Assembly (NCBI GenBank): GCA_011799875.1
Contig: CM022302.1
Span: 323,003,114 to 323,067,113 of the forward strand
Reading direction: 5' to 3'
Source of the DNA: Thinopyrum elongatum
Lineage: Eukaryota; Streptophyta; Magnoliopsida; Poales; Poaceae
Length of the DNA: 64,000 nt
This document shows, one piece after another, positions 33,588 through 45,144 of the stretch; position 1 is the first letter of the stretch; each line of letters opens with the position of its first letter. The notes under the pieces were generated by a model. It searched no databases, was not told the DNA's origin, and saw nothing but the letters and a program-made list of their open reading frames with translations. The translations under genes and the position numbers were made by a program.

Positions 33588-34268
33588 ATGGGGTTCATCA
33601 AGGAGTTCAAGGATGTGGAGGCCCACGGTAACACCAAGTTGCACGTCATCGACACCAATGACTTGCAGAAGGCGGCGTCCACCATCGAGCGGTACGAACG
33701 CCACCTCCAGTTCGAGCGCCACAAGATCATCGGAATTGATGTGAAGTACACCAACGAGGATGACACTAATCATAAAGCCGCCCTCGTCCCGCTCTCCGTC
33801 GGCAAGAATCATCCGGTGCTGCTCTTCCAACTGAGCGCCGACGACAACAACTGCATCAGGTTCGACAACTTCCTCGCCGACCCCAGGTACAAGTTTGCTG
33901 GCTTCTACATCGACGGTGACATCGAGACGCTCGACCGTGTCGGGCTGCACATCGCCCACTTCGTCGACATCCAGAAAGAATAGAGGGTGCCTACAGCGAA
34001 CAAGCGGCTGGACTCCCTTGCAGACGTCTCTGACATCCTCGTTGACGAGTACTACAACAACATGAAGAACCTGATCGACGCAGAACACAGGCGCTGGTAG
34101 TGCATGCCCCTGACCATCAGGCACATCGAGTACGCGGTAATGGAAGCTTATGCCGCGTAGGAGATATGGAGCCGCCTCACCATCATCCAGGAAAAGCTAC
34201 ACCGGGCAAAGCTCGAGAAGCAGTAGTCTAGGAAGCATGCCAGGACCTAGGGCGACTACGATTACTGA
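33588..34268 (+). pseudogene. 3'-5' exonuclease (RNase H-like fold), five in-frame TAG codons
   Basis: A 227-codon frame runs from ATG 33588 to TGA 34266-34268. It resembles grass proteins of the DEDD 3'-5' exonuclease (Werner-exonuclease-like) family: HKIIGIDVKYTNED near residues 45-58 (Exo I region; the usual D-x-E is D-x-K here), a core strand (AALVPLSVGKNHPVLLFQLS), ADPRYKFAGFYIDGDI (Exo II-like), then RLDSLADVSDIL and a C-terminal RHIEYAVMEAYA (Exo III-like). The interior stops are at 33981, 34098, 34158, 34224 and 34248, and all are TAG. The loss of the Exo I acidic residue and the stops argue for a pseudogene. It is head-to-head with the split gene at 31311. Confidence 0.7.
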
Positions 34269-34713
34269 AGGAGGTCTTGCTGGAAAAGAATGTATCTAGA
34301 ACATTTCTGGTGCCATTTTAGATCTTTCATTAGATTTTCCCTCTCTCAAGTTTGTAGTTTGCTTGTGGTAAATTTAGGTTTGCTTGTGTTATAGTTTATC
34401 ATGCAGTTTGTTTTGTAATCATGCAGTTTTCTTATCTTATGAACAAGTATTTTTTCAGTACATTGTTGCAGTTCTCTAGTAGAATATACTCTAGTGCACT
34501 AAAAATATAAAGATAGCAGGGATAGTATGTGATTAAGGTACCGCACAAAGCAGGTGCACATGGCAATGCACAAATGGACAATCATGCAGTACACAAATGA
34601 AGATCCATGCAGTGCACAACCATCATGTAGATGCTGTGCGGAATACAAGGGACGTGCAATACAGAATTGTAAGTGCATCTAGTGCCACCCCTAGTTGGTT
34701 TTGGAGTATTGAC
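34269..34713. other. AT-rich 3' flank with scattered GCAGT motifs
   Basis: No coding signal. Several CATGCAGT(T/G) motifs lie at 34399-34615. Near 34670 a short stretch (GTAAGTGCATCTAGTGCC) resembles a transposon terminus common in Triticeae; it is too short to classify. Confidence 0.4.
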
Positions 34714-34910
34714 GGGTCGACGTGTCATGCACCAGATTAGAGTGGGGAACAGAAGGGGGCATCACCCTGGTCGTAGCGCCACAGTAATAATGACTATAAT
34801 GAGCAATCATATCACACGATCAGCTCATTTGCCTCACTTTCACATAGACAATACTACCAATTTTAACAGCTTGTTATGGTTGCTGTCCTCTCTATCATCA
34901 TGCCATGTTT

Positions 34911-35068
34911 CCCAGCTTACAAGATTCAGAACCAACCAATAAGATTCCAATAATAAGTACAACAAAGACGCCTACACATCTCAATGATTCCCAGCTTGGA
35001 AGATTGAGAACCAAACCATTAGATTCAAATAATAAGTACAACAAAGATGCCTACACATCTCAATGATT
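34911..35068. repeat. Two-unit 79-bp tandem duplication
   Basis: Units start CCCAGCTT at 34911 and 34990. They share AAGATT.AGAACCAA, AATAATAAGTACAACAAAGA and GCCTACACATCTCAATGATT, with a few substitutions. Confidence 0.85.
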
Positions 35069-35215
35069 CACAGATCAAAGCCAATCATAACTGTACAACT
35101 CAAACGTTGTGGGAATGTGAACAAATAAATAAAAAATGATCGATGTTTCATGTAAGCAATTTGATCCAAGGATTTGCTTAAACATTGAAACCCGTCCTTT
35201 TTAAGGCCACACAGG

Positions 35216-35404
35216 TCAAACATTGGCAGCTGAAATGTTCTGCATCACTGGTGGCAGTACCACTTCCAATATATGCATAAGAGGGCCTTCTAGATTTTGA
35301 AGTAGTGTGTATAGAGCCTCATCCTTAGTATTTAACAAATACACATAGCATAATCTAGTGGAATCATCAATCAATGTCCTGAAATATTTGTTTCCACCTT
35401 GCAC
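35216..35404 (-). pseudogene. Copia integrase fragment
   Basis: The minus-strand frame GGNKYFRTLIDDSTRLCYVY, followed by LLNTKDEAL, matches the start of the Copia integrase core, whose first catalytic Asp lies in the IDD segment. The remainder diverges at once. Degenerate upstream sequence (35405-35560) may be more of the same element. No LTRs or other pol domains are visible. Confidence 0.65.
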
Positions 35405-35569
35405 ACATGCATGGCACTTTAGAGCCTTTGGATAAAGTGAATCTCGGGATTAAATCCTTCTTGGCTAGCCATGTCATACAACCCAAAAACTTGGCAAATG
35501 CTTTTGACCATCACAACATCTGTAGTTGAGTATTCCTATTTGCATAGATAAGAAAGAGCATGATTAGTA

Positions 35570-38530
35570 TAATAGTGGCACTAGTTGAAGCAACTTTATT
35601 TCCAAAACGAGAAAAGATTACGATAGAATAGCTTTATTAAAAAAATACAACGTTAGCACAGTATGACAAAGTAAAATCATATTGATAAAGGACAGTACTG
35701 ACCTGTGTGAGATGACTTTGGGAGATCAAGTTATTCTTCATGTCCCCGTATCTTGCCATCAAGGCAATTCATTGACATCAATTAACACCTCAGTGTGGCA
35801 GTAGAAGGAGGAGCGTTGACTCATTTCAATCTCTTTTTTGTGCGGTTCAACTAAAATTATGGCGCCCGCCAGTTAGAGAGAGGGGGCCCATGCCACCTCG
35901 ACTGTAAGCGTGATGGACTCAACTAGTTAGTGCAGCTATGTGATTGATGTAGTGCACATGGACTTGATTCTGCCAGATAGGCTGTCTGCAAGTTATCTAC
36001 ATTGGAAATGAAATGGTAGCTAAGACAGTAGCTATAATTTAAATGTATTATTACTTCATTTTATCAGTGCCAGTAGCGGTGCCAAAAGATTGCCTCAAAT
36101 TATTAGTGGCATTAAATTAAAATGCAAAAACAATATCATTATTGCTTTCTCATAGCAGTGCCAAAACAGTAGCACAGGATCACTAGTTGGACGCAGAGTC
36201 AAAATCAACCAAAAAGGAACATACCCGGTCATGGGAACCATAACTTAGAGAGGGGCCCTATGCCGCCATGACTCGGTTCTCCCGGATACGCCTAATGCAA
36301 GTGGTGAACCTGCAGATCCACTCGAATGATTCAATTCATGCGACCTTTTTGTGCAGTTCACCTGAAATGAAGCAAAGTTTGCATCATGCAGCTAGCAAGA
36401 AGTACTTGCTCTCATGAGGTGGTAGGTTCTACTTTAGTAGTTGCACTAAAATTGAGCAACATTAAGGTTGGCTGTCCTACTCATGTAAGGTGCAACTATA
36501 ATTTGCTTATCCTTTTCTGCATTTCCACTAAAATAAAGTGCCATTGTGGTGACGGTGAGGCTCATCTTGCAAAGGCTAATAAAATGTTGCATGAGATTAC
36601 CAGCAGAGTTTGACAGAGATGTTGGAAACTCCAAATCACCCTTTCTGCAGTTCCACCAAAATTGAGAGACGTTGCCAACGTGACATTTTAGTTGAACTGC
36701 ACAAGACACTCATTCCAAAAAAAAGTGTTTTGTGTAGTTCACCAAAAGGTCACAATAGCAACAAGGTGAAATGGATATCCCTATCCGCACAAAAAGATAG
36801 AAAGAAAACAGTTGCTGGTCAATAACAAGATGCGAAACATACACGAAATGAAAAGAAGCATCTTCATTATGTTCATGGCAATCACGCAAGGACGGTAGAA
36901 ATTTTAAAACGGCAACATTGCTTCATGTTACCGGAAGCATTACGATCAACAATGACAATCGTCAAATATGGGATTACTTTAATGATGGAATTGCTTGTTC
37001 ACCAGATACAGTAGATCAACAGTAGCTAAAGAGTTGGTTTAAGGGCATGGGACAGTTGGGACACCAGGACACTCAGCATCATAAAGAAGCAACTTACTTA
37101 TCATACTGGGAAAAATAGCAGGAGTAGCATTTGTTGTAACATAGTTTAATTGCATCATATTACTGGAAGAATTAGATTAACAATAATATTGGTTAGACAT
37201 GTCCTTACGGTAGCAGTGTGATTGCTTCATTTTGCATGTGCCCTTACATTAACAACAGCAAAAAGTTGGTAGAAGGACATGCGGCAGTGGACGCATCAGC
37301 ACAATGTACCTACAAGGAGGCATTAAGTGGTGATGACGAGTTTGTTCATACTCTATGAGGGCAGCAAATCTAATCCTGGAGACCTTTAACTATATGAGGG
37401 TAGCAAATCTAATCCTGGACATACTCTGTTGACTTGTCCACCAGCCGCCACTTTCTATCCTTTTTCAACCAATAATAGATTTGTTCCTTATCCAGTTTGT
37501 ACTGCCTTTTCCCTTTATTTCCCTTTTCAACCAAGAGACCGGTTGGGTATCCAGTATCTAGTACTTTCCCCCTGTTATTTCCTCTTTGAATCAAGTCCTA
37601 GATTGATGCTACAACTTTCCCCCTTTATTCGTTGTTTGAACCAAGTCCTAGATTCGACTGCATGAAGTAGCTTTACCTTTAATAATACTAAAAAAATTAT
37701 GAGGCTTTGGAAGAGCTTATGGAAGTAGAAAAAGATCCACATGTAGCCACGTGGGGAGCTGGGGCAGTAGAGCAAGGCCTCTTTCGAAGGAACTTATACC
37801 TGAGGGTCGTCGGGATGTGGCTAGGAGGGCTGCGGGAGGTCGGATCTGCCCATAATATGGTGGGGAGGAAGAAGGGGTCCGAGGACCTCCCGAGCTGGCA
37901 CTATGTCGGAGAGAACGTCACGGGCAGAGGATCGGGACCCGACGGCAGCTGTGGGTTTCCTCCCTCACCGCCGATGACCGCGTGAATGATGTACCTAGTC
38001 CCCTACACACCCCGGTCGAAGGGATCCAGCTGGATCTGTGACTAGCAGTGAGCAGAGAGAGAATGTCGCTACCGCTGTCTTGTTTAAATCTGGAGAGGAT
38101 GAGAGAATGAAGAGAGCAAGCCTCGTAAAGCAAGTGCTCAGGCTCCTACCTATATATACAGTGGAGTGATTATCTTTTTCTCTCCACAACAAGCGTTTCA
38201 ATTTTTGTAGGTGGCATTAAAGAAAAGAAACTCTCTATTTAACTTGACTAACTGCATGTCGTACTTTGTACTGTATTGTACTAGTCCTACTTACTAGTAT
38301 TATTGTTCACTTGTGCTCCCCGGCCCTCCATTCATTGAACAACCCCACGGGTGAATAAACATATAATACTATTTATATAGAACGAACAAGCTCGAACTAT
38401 TTTGGCTTTGAGATATCGATGGTACAGTTTGACCACATTGCATCAATGGACTCAGTACTTTGAAGTAACATATACGTATAAACACATGCACGGTTTACAT
38501 TCTGAATCGCTAGATAGAGCTTGAACTGTA
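35570..38530. other. Non-coding interior of the inverted-repeat element
   Basis: No protein is recognised. Two related segments with AACTTAGAGAGGGGCCC / AGTTAGAGAGAGGGGGCCC (near 36241 and 35873) point to an internal duplication. Motifs such as GTGCAGTTCACC, CTGCAGTTCCACC and GTGTAGTTCACC occur at 36353, 36642 and 36733. A GC-rich patch at 37740-37990 has a short open frame of no known family. Confidence 0.45.
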
Positions 38531-38691
38531 CTCCCTCCGTTCCTAAATATTTGTTTTTCTAGAGAATTCAACAAGTGACTACATACGGATCAAAATGAGT
38601 GAATCTACACTCTAAAATAAGTCTATATACATCCGTATGTGGTAGTCCATTTCAAATCTCTAAAAAGACAAATATTTAGGAATGGAGGGAG
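38531..38691. mobile_element. Stowaway MITE
   Basis: 161 bp with terminal inverted repeats CTCCCTCCGTTCCTAAATAT and the reverse complement ..ATATTTAGGAATGGAGGGAG. TA precedes it (38529-38530); the right TA reads AA. Sequence and size match Triticeae Stowaway (Tc1/mariner) MITEs. An interior CATACGGAT / ATCCGTATG pair supports a hairpin. Confidence 0.92.
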
Positions 38692-39041
38692 AATTTTTTT
38701 ACATGTACCACCTTTTTCTTTTGGTTTTCTATGCCATGGCGCAATTCATCGATACAAAATTATACTAGGAGTATTTAAAAGCTGAGGGCGGGACTTTTCC
38801 CGGGCAATACACGCGGCAGTTTTCGCGTAGCTGGTTTGACAAAGAGGCGAGGAGGGTGAGGGAGTAGCGAATTCAACTTACTGCTGGAAAGGTAGGCTAT
38901 GTGATTTGATGGTTCGTTACTGCTGGAAAGATGGGGTCTTGTGATATGACTGCTCATTATAGTCATTATTACTATGGTGCTACGACTGGGGTGATGCCCC
39001 TTCCATTCCCCACCCTAATCTGGTGCATGACACGTTGACCC

Positions 39042-40112
39042 GGATGCTGGCTCTCCCACATGTCGGCGATGTAAGAAGGAGCAGAGAATCATGCGGTATA
39101 TATAGTACTACGTAGTATATACTACTACTCACATTGGAGGAGTGCGAAACACGGCAGCCCAGTGAACCAGCAGGCGATAGGCCATAGAAAACAATGTGGT
39201 GATATGGCCATAAAACACAATCTACTATAGTCTAGTCTCTAGCATGTACAATACTCCTCCTCTTCCTCCTCCTCTCGGTTCATCGCCATCATACTTTCCC
39301 CATTTCTGTGTTTTCAGTATCCTGCGAATCAAAGAGGCCCATAGACTGGTTTAGGTCCGGCCGTATTTTTCAATGTGTTATGTCCAAAATTTAATGAACG
39401 TGTTCTAGTTTTTATGAAAATAATTCGCGTTGCCTATAGTAATTCATTTATTTATTTATTCTTATGCGGGGGGTTTGCATGTAATTTGTCAGGTCTGAAA
39501 TGCAAAGTACGCCGGCATGGTTGCATATGCTCCGAGTCATGCATGCATTACGACCCAGATGCTCTATGTCCCACATGTCGGCGAAAGGAAGCACGTGGAA
39601 ATAGCCTAGGAGTACATATAGGAGCAAAAATGCGTGAAAAAAATATGTACTATGAAGCGTAGTCGCGGTTCGAACAGGAGACCTAAAGTGATGATAGGTA
39701 TAGGTCGCATGCACCCAACAAGTGGTACTAGACATACAAGTACTCAGTACTCCTATTCTATCAACACGAGTCCCATCTAACAACAGCGTCCATGCTACAG
39801 CTAGCTCTTCTCCCTTGTTTCTCTCTTCTAATTCAAACTTAGCCGACGCGCGGTGAGCGGGGTGGGGATTTACCGATAGTCGCTTTGCTCAACTGCGGCC
39901 CCACCTAACTGTGAAAATGTTAAGACAACAAGCATTCCCTAGGTTTAGCGGCGTGCTGGACAGACCATGTGGGGACGCGACGCGAGCGCGGCAGTCATTA
40001 CCTTTTTAACTTGTAGATAGAAAATGCCAAGACAATGCACGCTGAGTGGCTGGCCGGAACGACAGTGTGGGGTGCGATGCGAACGACACAGGCGTGCTAT
40101 ACTTGTTCATTA
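39042..40112. other. Intergenic sequence with diverged local repeats
   Basis: No gene is supported. A plus-strand frame at 39375-39662 has a Cys-rich tail (CICSESCMHY..CPTCRRKE) but no recognised domain. The ~32 bp around 39540-39575 resemble 39033-39065. Two ~95-bp units around 39910-39995 and 40015-40095 share AATG..AAGACAA and GTGGGG.(C)GCGA segments. Confidence 0.4.
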
Positions 40113-40331
40113 ATCCTGGTTTATTGGTCCCCATCATAATCTGTGCCAAATTTTGACCATAAATTTGAATAAAAAAAGATTCATGCATGTCACCAAAATT
40201 ATATAATTGAAAACTATGTTCAAATATGAATCAAACGATATGATTTTTGTTGACATGGACTAACATTTTGTCAGTTAAGTCTTTGGTCAAAATTTAGCAC
40301 AAATTAGAAAAGGGACTAATAAAGCAGGACC
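40113..40331. mobile_element. Tc1/mariner-type MITE
   Basis: 219 bp flanked by TA on both sides (40111-40112, 40332-40333). Imperfect terminal inverted repeats ATCCTGGTTTATTGGTCCC and ..GGGACTAATAAAGCAGGACC. The body has the palindromic GTGCCAAATTTTGACC / GGTCAAAATTTAGCAC pair usual for this MITE group. Confidence 0.8.
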
Positions 40332-40583
40332 TAGGTAGTAGTACACCAGGACGAAGACAGTGATACAACATATAATTAACGCCAAATAAGAGCAAGGGAT
40401 CACACATGTCATTTACGACTGGAATCAAAATGCCATACACTAACACATTAAAGCCACGAGATGATGCAGTGCTGGTTATAGGAGGCAAGAAGAAAGATGC
40501 ATCCATCGACGACCTCCTCCTCCTCGACTCAGGGCGCCGGCCCACTGACCGGTGGCTAAGTAGCAGTGGCTTTCATGGCCAGG

Positions 40584-40637
40584 TCAACGTTCTTCTAAAC
40601 AAATGGCGTCCAAAGATTCCAGCCGGTCGAAGAAGGC
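40584..40637 (-). pseudogene. Uncharacterised gene, 3' end (severed by the LTR element)
   Basis: Minus strand from 40637: FFDRLESLDAICLEER, stop TGA at 40584-40586. It continues the frame that reaches the far side of the LTR element at 47705, after removal of the element and one TSD copy. It is the last 17 codons of the gene whose body is at 47705-48165. Confidence 0.6.
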
Positions 40638-41983
40638 TGATGTCTACTACGCAACCTTCTTCTCGTAGACTCGTGTTGGGTCTCCAAGCGTAGAGTTTTG
40701 TAGGACAGTAGCAAATTTCCCTCAAGTGGATGACCTAAGGTTTATCAATCCGTGGGAGGCGTAGTATGAAGATGGTCACTCTCAAGCAACCCTGCAACCA
40801 AATAACATAGAGTCTCTTGTGTCCCCAACACACCCAATACAATGGTAAATTGTATAGGTGCACTAGTTCGGCGAAGAGATGGTGATACAAGTGTAATATG
40901 GATAGTAGATATAGGTTTTTGTAATCTGAAAATATAAAAACAGCAAGGTAACTAGTAACAAAAGTGAGCAAAAACGGTATTGCAATGCTTAGAAACAAGG
41001 CCTAGGGTTCATACTTTCAATAGTGCAAATTCTCTCAACAATGATAACATAATTAGATCATATAACAATCCCTCAACGTGCAACAAAGAATCACTCCAAA
41101 GTTTCTATCGGAGAACGTAGGACGAAAACATGCATCAACCCCTATGCATAGATTACCCCAATGTCACCTCGGGAATCCGCGAGTTGAGTGCCAAAACATA
41201 CATCAAGTGCATCAATAAAACATCCCATTGTCACCACAGATATGCCATCGCAAGACATACATCAAGTGTTCTCAAATCCAATACTCAATCCAACATAATG
41301 AAACCTCAAAGAGCAAGACTCAATTCATCACAAGAAGGTAGAGGGGGAGAAACACCATATGATCCAACTATAATAACAAAGCTCGCGGTACATCAAGATC
41401 GTGCCAAATCAAGAACACGAGAGAGGGATCTAACACATAGCTACTGGTACATACCCTCAGCCCCGAGGGTGAACTACTCCTCCTCGTCATGAAGACCGCC
41501 GGGATGATGAAGATGGCCACCGGTGATGGTTTCCCCCTCTGGCAGGGTGCCGGAACGGGCTCCCGATTGGTTTTTCGTGGCTACCGAGGCTTGCGGCGGT
41601 GGAACTTCCAATCTAGGTTTATTTATGGAGGTTTTGGTATTTATAGGAGGAGTTGGCGTCGGGGACAAGTTAAGGGGGCCCACGAGGCGACAACAAGGCA
41701 GGGGGCGCGCCCTAGGGGGCGGGCGCCCTCCACCCTTGTGGTTGCCTCGCGACTCCTCTCTATTATCTTTTCGCTCCAGTATTTTTTATATTTTCCAAAA
41801 ATATTCTCCGTAAATTTTCAGCTCATTCCGAGAACTTTTATTTCTGCACAAAAAAACGACACCACGGTAGTTCTGCTGAAAACAGCGTCAGTCCGGGTTA
41901 GTTCTAATAAAATCATACCAAAACCATATAAAATTGTTGTAAACATGTACTTCATAAATTATAGATACGTTGGAGATGTATCA
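40638..41983 (-). repeat. 3' LTR of the LARD-like element
   Basis: Homologous to 46360-47699. The main length difference is a short GC-rich insertion near 41708-41722 (CCTAGGGGGCGGGCG) absent from the other LTR. Confidence 0.93.
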
Positions 41984-41998
41984 ACATCCCCAAGCTTA
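41984..41998 (-). promoter_or_regulatory. Polypurine tract of the LARD-like element
   Basis: The element strand reads AAGCTTGGGGATGT immediately before the 3' LTR. Similar strings recur in the interior (see the repeat at 43785-45140). Confidence 0.75.
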
Positions 41999-43784
41999 AT
42001 TCCTGCTCATCCTCCAGTAGGTAAATGATAAAAGAAATAATTTATGAAGTGTGAATGCTAGCAAGTGCACATGTTTGATCAATAATAATTTCAATCACCT
42101 TTTGTAGCTTCATTATATATCATAAACAGTAGCTCATCTCATAAAACTTCTCATGATCAAGTAGCAAGCTATTCACATGTTAAAGCATAGACCATAAACT
42201 TTCTTGAAAACTAACAAACTATGTTCTCAGTCATCAAACAATTGCAATTCATCTTATTTTCAGGAAGGGTCTAAGTAAGAGCTTTGATTTAGCAAATTCC
42301 ACATACTCAACTATCATATAGTCTTCCATGATTGCAACCACTCAAAGCATATTTTTAGAACAAATAGCATCCATCGAACACAGAGAAAGATAGGGGCTTA
42401 GTGTTTCGCCTCTCAACGTATTTATCATATAGATAATTGTCAACAATAATAATTCATGATCAAATATATTTGAATGGCCATATATGCTTAGTTCTTTCCC
42501 CACCACATGATGCTTGCCGACTAAAGAATAGGTCGGAATAAGAAATTGAGTCAACAAAATTAAAAGTAAAAGATAGGCCCTTCACAGAGGGAAGCAGTGA
42601 TTTGCAGAGGTGCCAGAGCTCGAAGCTTTTGAAACAGAGATGAACATAATTTTGAGAGGTATGCTTTCATTGTCAACATAACAACCAAGAGTTCTCACTA
42701 TCTTCCATGCTAGATACATTATAGGCGGTTCCCAAAAAGAATGGTAAAGTCTTTACTCCCCCTCCACCAACAATCACACTCCACGGCTAGCCGAATTCAC
42801 GGGTGCCGTCCATACCAAACACTTTCCTGGGGGAGTGTTTTTTTAATTTTTTGCAATTTTGTTTTTGATCTTTTGATCATAGGACTGGGCATCCCAAATA
42901 CCAGCCACTCTCTCGTGAATAACAAGTGAATAAACACTCATCGTGAGAATAACCCACCTAGCATGGAAAATACTAACAGCCCCTTGTCGCTACATGAGCG
43001 ATTCGGGCATACAAAACAGATTATTATTTGAAGGTTTAGAGTTTGGCACATGCAAATTTACTTGGAACGGCAGGTAAATACCGTATATAGGTAGATATGG
43101 CGAACACTCAGGGAAGAAACTTGGTTCAAGTATTTTTTATGCACAAGCAGTATTCCCGCTTAGTACACAAATTTTGGCTAGCAAAAGATTCTAAATAGCA
43201 AGCACCACACGTTGGAGGATCCATAACAATATAACTTCTATACAAATATACCCAAGCATAACTCATTACGTTGTCTTCCTTGTCCAACTTCAACTAATTT
43301 GCTCAAATTTGAAAATAATTAATGGGGCTCACAATCACAGAAGATGTCCAAGATAGTATATTTATATGTGAAATCTCTCTTCCTTCAATATTCTTTCATG
43401 AATTGTTCAAGTGACCAATACTATGTTTGCTAACTTTCAATAAATTTACCACCTATAATTCTTATATGTGAAGTCATTACTCCCCATGGGATAAGCATAT
43501 GAAACATATATAATTTCAGATTTATGAAATTCAATTCATTCAGCCATTTACTCATAGGATATAAGTGAAGCACACGAGTAAATGACAAACTACTCCAAAA
43601 AGATATAAGTGAAGATCAATGAGTAGTCAAATAATTAAGTAGCTATGTGAAGACTCTCTCTCAAAAATAATAATTTAGATCTTAAGTATTTTATTTAAAA
43701 AGCAAGCAAAATAAAATAAAATGACATTCTTAAAATAGCACACATCATGTGAAGAAGAAAAAACTTAGGCTCAACCGATACTAA

Positions 43785-45140
43785 CCGATAATTCTTGATG
43801 AAGAAAGGTGGGAAGTCCAAGCTTAGATGCTTGAGACTTCTTGAAATATTAACTAGGGATGCCTTGGTCATCCCCAAGCTAGAGCTTTTGTGTCCCCTTA
43901 ATTTCTTTTATATCACGGTTTCCCTAAATCTTAAAACCTTCATGCACACAAAACTCAACAAGAACTTGTGAGAAAAGTTAGTATAAATCAAATGCAAAAC
44001 CTTATCATTATCTACTGTAGCAAATCACTAAAATTATTATTTAACATTGCTTACTAAATGCCTGTGCATATTTAATACTCCTATTCTCAAATAGAATCAT
44101 TAAACAAGCAAACATATGCAAACAATGCAAACATAACAGCAATCTATGTAAACAGGACAGTCTGTAAAGAGTGCAATTGTACTCATACTTACCTAACTCC
44201 AAAAATTCTGAAAAATTACCAAACTGTAGAAAATTTATTTTTACTCATTGTCTAAAAATTTCAAGATTTTACCATGTTCTGAATTCCCAGCAGAATTCAT
44301 ACAATGATAGAATACTTTCTGTTTTCAAAACAGCAATATATAGACTTGCAAAATAGGCATGGTAAAGGCTATACTTGACACTTTTATTGAAATAAAAGCT
44401 ACAAAACATTACTCTAAATAACAGCAAGAAATCCTAATAAAATAAAATGATGCTCCAAGCAAAACTCATATCATGTGACGAATAAAAATATAGCTCCAAG
44501 TAAGGTTACCGATAATGTTGGAGATGAAAGAGGGGATGGCTTCCGAGGCATCCCCAAGCTTAGTTGCTTGGATCTTCCTTGAATTTTACCTTGGGGTGCC
44601 TTGGGCATCCCCAAGCTAAGGTTCTTGTCACTCCTTATTCTCCTCATATCAATATCTCACCCAAAACTTGAAAACTTCAATCACACAAAACTTAACAAAA
44701 CCTTTGTGAGATCCGTTAGTATAATAAAACAAATCATTCACTTTGGTACTGTCAAGACAAGATTCATAATTTTTCACTCATGATGCCTACTGTACCCTAT
44801 CATTTCTACAATTTATATTAAGCAATATAAGCCATAGAAACTAGAAAACAAGCAAACTATGAATTGAAAACAGAATCTGTCAAAAACAGAACAGTACGTA
44901 AAGATCTGAATTAAGGTCATACTTCTGTAACTCCAAAAATTCTGAAAAATTACGAAAACGTAGAAAATTTGTATTTCAATCCTATGTAAACAATTCAGAG
45001 TTTTTCAACATTCCAGTGAATTTTGACAATTCTGTTACTGGACACAAAAGTTTCTGTTTTTGCACAGAATCAAGTCAACTATCATCCACACTACCCCAAA
45101 GGCTTTACTTGGCACTTTATTCAAACAAAAGCTATAAAAC
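43785..45140. repeat. Two long diverged interior repeats, each led by PPT-like motifs
   Basis: Units at about 43785-44410 and 44495-45140 align in order: CATCCCCAAGCTT/CTAG motifs, CACACAAAACTCAACAA / CACACAAAACTTAACAAAA, a CTCCAAAAATTCTGAAAAAT segment (44210, 44931), then GGCTATACTTGACACTTT / GGCTTTACTTGGCACTTT and AAAAGCTA(C/T)AAAAC. They are clearly homologous but diverged. Confidence 0.75.
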
Positions 45141-45144
45141 ATGA

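Larger units (their letters stand above)
34714..39041. mobile_element. Large inverted-repeat DNA element of uncertain superfamily
   Basis: The ends form an inverted repeat of about 105 bp with roughly 90% identity by eye. Left starts GGGTCGACGTGTCATGCACC at 34714. Right is its reverse complement ending at 39041, with shared CAGATTAG.GTGGGGAA, GGCATCACCC and AGTAATAATGACTATAATGAGC. No matching TSD was found next to these bases, so the true ends may lie slightly outside or be eroded. Inside there is no transposase; it holds a Copia fragment, a tandem duplication, a Stowaway MITE and a run of TGCAGTTCAC-like motifs. Confidence 0.6.

Noticed and set aside
39375..39662. Cys-rich ORF (CICSESCMHY..CPTCRRKE) as a zinc-finger gene
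   Set aside because: Spacing of the cysteines fits no finger family I know, there is no promoter or second exon, and a similar DNA segment nearby (39033) is not coding.
40406..40693. Plus-strand ORF crossing the left LTR boundary
   Set aside because: It runs antisense to the severed gene's end and across the insertion junction, so it cannot be an ancestral gene.
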